NCBI RefSeq assembly: GCF_041260155.1
Contig: NC_091931.1
Span: 16,338,476 to 16,402,475 of the forward strand
Reading direction: 5' to 3'
Origin: Ptychodera flava
Taxonomy: Eukaryota; Hemichordata; Enteropneusta; Ptychoderidae
Length of the DNA stretch: 64,000 nt
The translations under genes and the position numbers were made by a program. The notes beneath the pieces are model-generated. The model did not search any database. It had not been told where the DNA came from and saw only the letters and a program-made list of their open reading frames with translations. Positions 56,689 to 64,000 of the stretch are shown here, one piece after another (positions within the stretch are counted from its first letter, which is position 1; each line of letters starts with the position of its first letter).

Positions 56689-59600
56689 TTCGAACATTCG
56701 AATGCAGGTGGCAAATGTTTCGACATCCTCGAATTCAATGATAAGCTCTTTGACAATGCCATTGAGATGAATCGAGTTTTGGACCCGACAGTGCTTTTAC
56801 CTCCTGGATACGTATGATTATGAAATTACCTCAGTTCAGTAAGTGAGGCCTTGATAGTGGGGAATTTAATTTTGAATTTTTCGGCCAAATTTTGAATTAT
56901 TTTGAAATATTCGTGAATATTCGACCGACGATTACTCTATCAATAATATGCATGTGAAGGTACAGTGCTATCACTAAGTCATAATTACACATTGTAGGTT
57001 TCATCGGTCTATGCAAAATCATATGCATCAAGTCATCCGTTGTTCCTTTATCATGCAGAAACACAGACAATTTCTTTCTGTTTTGTATAGTTCCTTGTTC
57101 CAAACGGGCGACAGTCATGCACTACTGAGAATAGGTGAGAGATTTTATGGGCTTCATAAATAGAAAGGAACGTAGACGGCTATTTAGCCATGAATAGATA
57201 AAGATGGATAGATTGATAGACATATAGATACTAGTATATAGACGGATACATAAATTAGCCAATCCATCGATCCATCCACTTCATATACGCAAGCACGCAT
57301 GCACATGCATGCATGCATACATAGATAGATAAATAGATACATTAATATATAGATACCTAGTATATACCTACCTACTTACCTACCAGCCTACCTACCTACA
57401 TACCTACGTACCTACATACCTACCTACCTACCTACCAACTCTACCTACCTACCTACCTACTACCTACCTACCTACCTACTACATACATACATACATACAT
57501 ACATACATACATACATACATACATACATACATACATACATACATACATACATACATACATACATACATACATACATACATACATTCCTTTTTATATTATT
57601 ATTTCCAATGACAAAATGAATGCTGTTACAATTGTTACAGAGAGAGTTGTCTGATCATCAAAGTATTCGTTACCAAGGTGATGACCTTCTCCACAGATTG
57701 ATGCATTTAGCATGATGGGACACCACTTTGGAGAGAGGATGCTAAATGACCTAGAAAAGAAAAAAGAAGAGGAGAGGGTATATACCATAGCAACGTTTCT
57801 TGGCTGCTGCGATTGTATGTATGAGTACATGTACGTATTTTGCACAGGAAGAAGTGTGAAAATCATGTTGTCATTGAATTGTACATGTATTGTTTATCAG
57901 TCACCCATTATTAGAGCACCATTGTCATAATGAAGGCATTTCGATTAAATTGGTTTCGATGCAATGGATCTGATGTGATGGCTTGACTATTTATACAAAT
58001 TGTATACACAATAGTCATGCAATGCTGGTGTATAGAATATAAACAGTGCATATTATATCAAAGCAGTTATGTCTACACAGTTTTATTCAAAACCACAATG
58101 GTGGGCACAGGGCAACTATATATTGGATAATATTATGGAAATGGTGGTTGGAAACAACTTATGCTTCATCACAGCAAGTAATTATTGTCTAGGCAATAGT
58201 TCCAACTTTCACCTATGCCACACATTTAAAACTTGAAGTAATGTTTTTTCAGTGTATAGAATCATTCAAATTCATTCCTTCCAATCATATAATTCTTATC
58301 CCTTCTCTGCAGAGACGAAGACGGCATATACCGGGGCTTCCATGTTGATTTGCTTAATGCTGGTACGTCAGACAATGAAACTATCTCCGATATGATAGAA
58401 CCATTATTATGCGTCACTATCACATTAAAAAAATAAAGAAAACAAGTGTCAAAAATGCATTTTCTCGTTACACAGAGGACATAAGAAATGGTTTTTACAA
58501 CTAGTAAATGCCTACTGTCGTTAGTCTGTAAATGTTTGATAACAATGAGCTTGCATCACTAAGTCGTACATAATTACATCTTTTTGTTTAAGTTTGTAGA
58601 GAAGCTGGCAAGAAGTGTGTGAATCAGGTTGTGCCCCAAAGTGCATGTCTTACCCATAGAAGTGGTGAAATTCCCCACGCCGGCTCAGGTAAGGTGGAGC
58701 GAGGAACAGCTCTAGGGGCACATTCAATACTTCATCGTGTCTACAGATCGTTGTTTCACAAAAGTCGTCCGTCAATCTGTGATCCGATTACGCAAAATGA
58801 TTATACCAAGAAACACAGTTGCAAAAACTTGTATAGTTACAGTTTGCAGTGTTCTTTACACCGCGTGAAAGAATGATTATACACACCCTATTCAATGTCA
58901 TTGTGGATACATTGAATCACACAAATAGTGAGATTGATTTAGTTCATTTAAACACATTATGGCGTCTAACTGACGTGACCTTCCTAAACACAGCTTTAAT
59001 TTTGATAATGCTTCTTCAGTGATTTATTTTACCTTTAAAGTGTTCTTGCTCTCAATTCAACCTTTCTTTCCAATATTGCAATCCATCTGTAACATTTCAC
59101 CTTCGGCAATGCCGACATATTTTAAAGCCATACTGGGGAAGCAGATTGATATATGCCTCGGATGGAGTAAGACCTCTGCTAGAGCCCTCTCGGTGGACTT
59201 CACAGAACCTTTTGTAAGGTTCGAAACTGAAGTCTTATTCGTGGTGAAATCTGGAAATCCAAACAATTTTGATCCAAATGACATCAGAGGGAAGAAAATC
59301 GGTAAGTTACAAAATATGTATTTCTTACTTTTAGGGGCATCGTTTGACTTTGGAAAGCTGTGAAGTGGCATAAATGGCTCCGACCAGTTCAGCTCTTTAT
59401 TTCCATGGCGTCAGTGTCTGTCTAAATTATCTGTTAAAACTTTAATATCGTCACATCAGTAAGAGTTTGATACATCAAAATCTGTAGAGCTGGGAAATAG
59501 CTCATCTGTCATCGTATATTTTGAAAACCTCATTTCCTTCTAACCTCACTTATAACGGTAAATGAGGTTGCAGAGAAGAAAGGTCACTGATGATTGCAAC

Positions 59601-61599
59601 TTACGAGGGTTTTTTACAACCAAGGTTCCCTAAAAGTGTGCGCCATCACGCAGATACTTATCCCTGTCTAACATATAGATTTGTCATTTCTACAAATATG
59701 CGTAACCAATTTCAACTTTTGAGCTTTGTATTATAATACTCTGTCATGCGATTGTTTACATATGTAGGTTTTGAAGACGGCTATTTCACGGACAAAATCT
59801 GCCTGCTACATGCCAGACATCGAATCGTTGGAGTCGATACCATGCAACCGCACCAAGAGGTGTACAAGGACAACTTTAAAATTCTGTTGGAGGACGTCAG
59901 ACACGACAGGGTAAATACAAAACAATGACGAGTCAAGGAATGATTAATAAACAGTCCAGTGCATGAGGTGACTGAGGAGACATATCTTTAATCACTGACT
60001 TCAAGTCCGTAATATTTATATGACGAATTGTTTTCATTATTCCTGGATAATTAGAATATGGAAATCTAGAGTCAAATTCATTTCATTCTGTTCAATAAGT
60101 ATATTTATTTTGCTGTTCGCATCAATCTCTTTACAAAATTATCCATCGCAATAGTAATAGTCTGTTAAAATCGCAGGGACATACACTCAAATTATGATAA
60201 GGTCACATAAATTGCATGACACACTTTGATGTGTTTTCAGATTGATGCCTTCTTTGCGATCAGCGGAAGAATCGCGCCACATCTTAAAGATGAATTTGAA
60301 TTCATAGGAGACGACGTCGGCTGTGTTACCGAAAAATCCTTTCACGGGATAAAACGGAAGGACAACCCACTCACGTGGTTCGATGAAACCCTGAAAGCAA
60401 TGAAAGAAAATGGCAAATACCACGCCTTATGTCACCAGGCCAACATCGACCATGGTATGGTATCGCTCTCATCACTGCATTCTTGATTTTCTCATGTGTG
60501 AAAATAGCAAGACCTATACCTTCACTCATTTTCATTGTAAATTAGTAGCAATCATATCCATCCGCAATTCAAAAGCATAGATCAAAAGTCGAATTACACA
60601 GTAATTGCGTAGGACAAACATAACACAGCACAGCGCAACGAGACCATGAACAAAGCACCTACATGAATACCAGTGAAGTTGTGAAAGAAAGACATATGGG
60701 CCTCTAGAAAACAACCGAGAAGTGATGTCACGTGTTTCGAAAGGGCAAGCACATCCAGCCCCACTTGTGGGACCCGCGAAATATCAAAGCATAATAAGTC
60801 AAAATAGGAAGTACATGGTCACAGCCTACACACTGATGTCACCGATGCCATCATTAATAATCTGTCTGAGGGACATATCATACTTGTCAATAAGCCTATG
60901 ACACCTGCCAAAAAAGCTTTAATGTTTAGGCAAGCCTGTATCGTGTGTAACGTTGATTTATACGCTTGGAAGAGAGATGACCATATCTCTGTGCAAAATC
61001 AGTAAAGTATTTTTGAAGTCCGCGTTTGATGGTGAAAAACTTAATCACAAAAAACGCGTATCAACATACTGTATCTTTCATTTACTTTATTCCATTGGGT
61101 CATAAAAGAAACTTAAGATACTTCATTCCTCGAAAGTGAACGACTTGTTCAAACTTTTCTCGATGAAACTTTCAACCAAATAAAGAATAAACATTAGGAG
61201 TCACTGTGTAAAGTTTAGTAGGCCTACTAGACAAACAAATTACCTGACAATGGCTGCCATCACCATGTTGACTTTATTGGGAAAAATCATATTTTCGATT
61301 TTCAAAATTAAGCATATATTTCTTCATCAAAGAACTTGACAATGACTTCTCTCAAGTGATAGATCAGACAATGTGAAAATGTGAAAATGTTAACATGTGA
61401 GAATATGAATATTGTCCCCGAGCACATTCTACCTTAGTTCGAACATTTCAATCATCAAAAGAAGTTAAACATACTTTTCGTTAATTTTTCAGACATGTAT
61501 TTTAAACTGGAGAGTATCCAATTCATAACTTGTTTTAAATTATTATTGTTCATTTTTCTCTCAGGTCACAAGGGGAAAATTGACTGCTCGACTGAATAA
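55300..61599 (+). CDS. Gene 7: secreted bacterial-type solute-binding-protein-like, 9 exons
   Basis: Exons: A 55300-55351 (signal peptide MVRLACIVYVTIVFFAFG), B 56708-56811, C 57641-57830, D 58313-58362, E 58593-58688, F 59128-59301, G 59768-59910, H 60241-60454, I 61565-61599 (GHKGKIDCSTE, TAA). About 352 residues if the frame holds. One base is missing in C near 57704 (GATGCATTTAGC against gene 6 GATACCATTTAGC), which as read gives an early stop; everything else is open with consensus splice sites. Domain landmarks: DEDGIYRGFHVDLLNA (about 117-132), LGKQIDICLGWSKTSAR (arginine near 183), VDFTEPFVRFETE, GKKIGFEDGYFTDK and DNPLTWFDETLKAMKENG. H has AISGR where genes 1 and 2 have Asp. Exon B differs from every other copy. 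Extra Cys in GCCDC. Secretion is supported by the leader and the many Cys; ligand unknown. Confidence 0.85.
56592..56684. repeat. (CT)n array before exon B7
   Basis: CT array ending about 25 bases before the exon B acceptor. Confidence 0.97.
57358..57584. repeat. (TACC)n then (CATA)n array in intron B-C of gene 7
   Basis: TACC units to about 57480, then pure CATA. Combines the motifs seen separately in genes 4/5 and in gene 6. Confidence 0.97.
61117..61433. mobile_element. GGTAG-type MITE in intron H-I of gene 7
   Basis: TTAA at 61113-61116; the right end is CATTCTACC followed by TTAG. Orthologous to the insertion in gene 6. Confidence 0.6.
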
Positions 61600-62241
61600 A
61601 CAAGGACCCTACTTCACTTGATGATCCTTTAATTTCATTTCGTAATGTTCTCGTTTAAAAAATTGAGTGTAACATTTCTTGTAAAATTTCTTCAGGAAAG
61701 TAAAACCAAAACGGTATCGCATTATTAAACCACTCAAAAGCGTGCCAATCTGTACCGTTCTTTCTTTCTGCCTAGGTCGGTCTGTATGTCTCTTTTGATA
61801 CCTACCTACTCACAAATACAGACCTTCCTACCTGTCAATCAATCTGTTCACTTACTAATCCACCCGTCCATCCGCCTGTGACTCTTAATAAGTATCTTTT
61901 ATTCTTGTGTAATAAATGGTCAGTGAATATATTTACAGATAAATAGTTTCACCTCCTTAAAATGCCTCTGCTCATGAAGCCCAGTAGACCGGTCCAAAGA
62001 ACTTGAAGTACCGGTATCCCTGATCTTATTACCGATACTTTGAGCATTTCACAACTTGAGTAGGACGTATGATGATATACTATTGGCAGGTGCACCCACA
62101 CTTGAATATGAAATTTGTCGTATCTGGCAGTTTTCTACCGTCTGAACGAGGTGCGATTCAATTATGCGATCAAAATGTACTTGGTGCTGCAGTTGAATTT
62201 TGTTGTAGCCTCAGCAATTCTTGCTTTGCTGTAGCACTTAA

Positions 62242-62642
62242 GATAGCTACATACTTATAGACACTTTCAGATTTATATTTTTTTCTCAGTTATACAAGTG
62301 TCAAACCCCAATAAAGTATATATTTTCTGAAAGCGATTTTTTTCTCCAAGTCTCCTTTCAAATTATATGGCGCGACAATTACAATTCCTTGAAAAGCACC
62401 TTAGTCTAATACCTTTAATGGTGCATCACAAAAAACAAAGGCATATGAAGGACTTACCGGTGACGCATTTGAAGGGCATTGCCAAGGCTTGTCAATGCAC
62501 GAATTTCAACCGGAAATCGTACAGCGTGTTCGCCAAAGGGAGGAAAAACGGATTTTTGGAACGTTCAGCAAAACACTTGTCACGTGACTATTATGCAAAT
62601 ACTGACTATATTCTGTGATTGGACGGATGTGATGTAGCTACC
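62242..62642. mobile_element. 401-bp TTAA-inserted MITE
   Basis: TTAA (62238-62241), then GATAGCTACAT; the right end is ATGTAGCTACC, then TTAA (62643-62646). Terminal repeats differ at one base. The duplicated spacer of gene 6/7 has no insertion at the matching site (TTTAAATGAATTCC at 54474), so this is an insertion caught against its empty site. The 83-codon frame inside it has no recognisable domain. Confidence 0.8.
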
Positions 62643-63339
62643 TTAAATGGATTTCCGAATTATTATTTAGAATTTCTACCCAGATATGACAGATATCTGA
62701 ATTTATTGTCTACAATCGTTTTTCAACCAATGCCCAATGAAAGGTTGACTCGCACATATACATCTCGACACCGTCAAGATTTTTAGTGACTATAAATGCG
62801 CTTGTACTGACATTTTGCTCTATTGCTGACATGATAATTATGAGCATGCAATGGGATTTGCAATGTTTAAATCTTGCAAGCCGAGTGGCTTAAGTTACGG
62901 TTTATGTTCTCAACCAGAAAACCGGACTTTGGATCTTGAACATTAACATATAGCCTTACCATGTGATTGACAACATGAGAAATTGTATCGCCCGCCTCGC
63001 GCAGGTCGGTTATTATTTCAGTGTATATGGTAACATAACGACAGAAGTCATATGTCCCCCCCTAACCAAACATCCTCGCGTGCCATTTACAAGCTCTTAC
63101 TATACTGCACAGGCCAAGAGAATAAAATGTTTTCAGTCTAATAATTGATGAATTTGTAGCTAAACTGCCATAAAACTCTAAAATATAGCAAGTTTGGTGA
63201 AGGCATGAAGTCTGCAAAGTAGCATAGAGTTCGAAACAGCAAGTTTAACGTTGAAATCGACTTCTTTCCGTATTTTGTGATTTGTTGCAACCATTTTGAA
63301 AACATTTCTAAATTATCACCTTTCCACATGGCATGACCT

Positions 63340-63473
63340 AAACTCACGTGAGGCTGTCATCAGTTGGTCACAAGATAGGTATATCAATTACTCAATCGAT
63401 TACGCATAGGCTCACAGCGGTTACCAACGAGTTAATTTATCGCGATCCACACAGTTGAAGGATCTCTCTCAGC
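63340..63473 (+). promoter_or_regulatory. Conserved upstream block of gene 8
   Basis: Same words as before gene 7, ending GATCTCTCTCAGC just before the ATG. Confidence 0.4.
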
Positions 63474-64000
63474 ATGGTTAGTCTTGCATATATTGTGTAT
63501 GTGACTATCGTCTTTTTTGCATTCGGTAAGTTGAACTTCGCTGCAAAGAAGAAGTCTCTGTCACAGGCTTTGATTTACCTGGTATTTCGTGGTACTCTAC
63601 CTTCGCAATGCTTGACAGGTACCTCAACGGACGGTCATGGAACACCGTCTTGTAGATTTGCTTATCATTTATTTTAACCATAACATAAGTCGGCAAGTCT
63701 TGTCATTTAAAAGAGCGTGTTCGTCGAGTATGAATCGGCTAAGTAAAATCACTTGGATGGCCACTGCTTGAACAATGACATGTCTGCCACATTCGAACTC
63801 GTGACCTAGGGACTGGTCAGTTTTTTCAGCCTTGGGGCCGATGTATCCATGGTCGTGTCGCCCTATTATTGGCTTGGGTAATAAAGGGGCACTACGTTTC
63901 GAAATGCTCAATAATTGGGGGAGGGGTACTGTAAGCGGTAAGATTCCGGCTCATAATTGCATAAAATGCATCATACCAGCCGCGAATTGCATCATTCAGT
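63474..64000 (+). CDS. Gene 8: solute-binding-protein-like, exon A only (runs off the window)
   Basis: Exon A 63474-63525 encodes MVSLAYIVYVTIVFFAFG, followed by the consensus donor GTAAGT in phase 1. It differs from exon A of gene 7 at only a few bases. The rest to 64000 is the start of intron A-B and is nearly identical to 55352-55830, including the TGGTCAGTTTTTTCAGCCTT stretch. The remaining exons should lie beyond the window, exon B about 1.4 kb downstream if spacing is kept. Confidence 0.75.

Larger units (their letters stand above)
61600..63473. other. Spacer between genes 7 and 8
   Basis: Second copy of the 53896-55299 spacer, with the 401-bp insertion at 62242-62642 and the upstream block before exon A8. 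Confidence 0.7.

Overview
The window is eukaryotic, almost certainly animal, nuclear DNA. It is AT-rich, full of microsatellites and small non-autonomous DNA transposons, and its genes are split into small exons with GT-AG introns. A decayed Ngaro-type (tyrosine-recombinase) retrotransposon with an SGNH-hydrolase remnant sits in one intron. Such elements are known from echinoderms and fish, so a marine invertebrate is a reasonable but unproven guess. No rRNA, tRNA, CRISPR array or bacterial-type operon was seen.

The main content is a tandem, all-plus-strand array of paralogous nine-exon genes (exons A to I here). They encode a protein of about 340-360 residues: a signal peptide (A), a short Cys-containing linker (B), a charged helical segment (C), then a domain that reads like a bacterial periplasmic solute-binding protein, family 3 (SBP_bac_3), spread over C to I. 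Family-typical landmarks are DEDGxYxGFHxDL (D), LGKQxDxCLGW and the ligand-type arginine in KTSAR-x(5)-FTEP (F), GKxIGFEDG (F/G), DRIDxxxA (G/H) and GIKRKDNPLTWFDETLxAMKxxGKYHALCHQA (H). There is no transmembrane helix between the lobes, so this is not an ionotropic glutamate receptor. I know of no characterised animal family of this kind; that is recollection, not a search.

Layout. 1-6.5 kb: no gene recognised, repeats and MITEs. 6.5-10.4 kb: pseudogene 1, with exon C inverted and exons E-I on the plus strand. 13.5-18.3 kb: gene 2, nearly or fully intact. 19.2-24.0 kb: two fused fragments (3a = A-D, 3b = part of H plus I). 24.9-31.0 kb: gene 4, complete exon set, two frameshifts. 32.1-46.0 kb: gene 5, heavily damaged, with an 8.5-kb Ngaro-like element in its D-E intron. 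48.2-53.9 kb: gene 6, damaged. 55.3-61.6 kb: gene 7, complete, one frameshift, and a divergent exon B. 63.5 kb to the end: exon A of gene 8.

The units are 5.7 to 8.2 kb long without the big insertion, and introns and flanks are duplicated with the exons. The array has evidently turned over by unequal crossing-over and gene death. Genes 2 and 7 are the best candidates for encoding protein. If some of the single-base frameshifts are assembly errors, genes 4 and 7 would also be intact. All exon boundaries come from comparing the copies by eye and from splice-site reading; no search, alignment or expression data were available.
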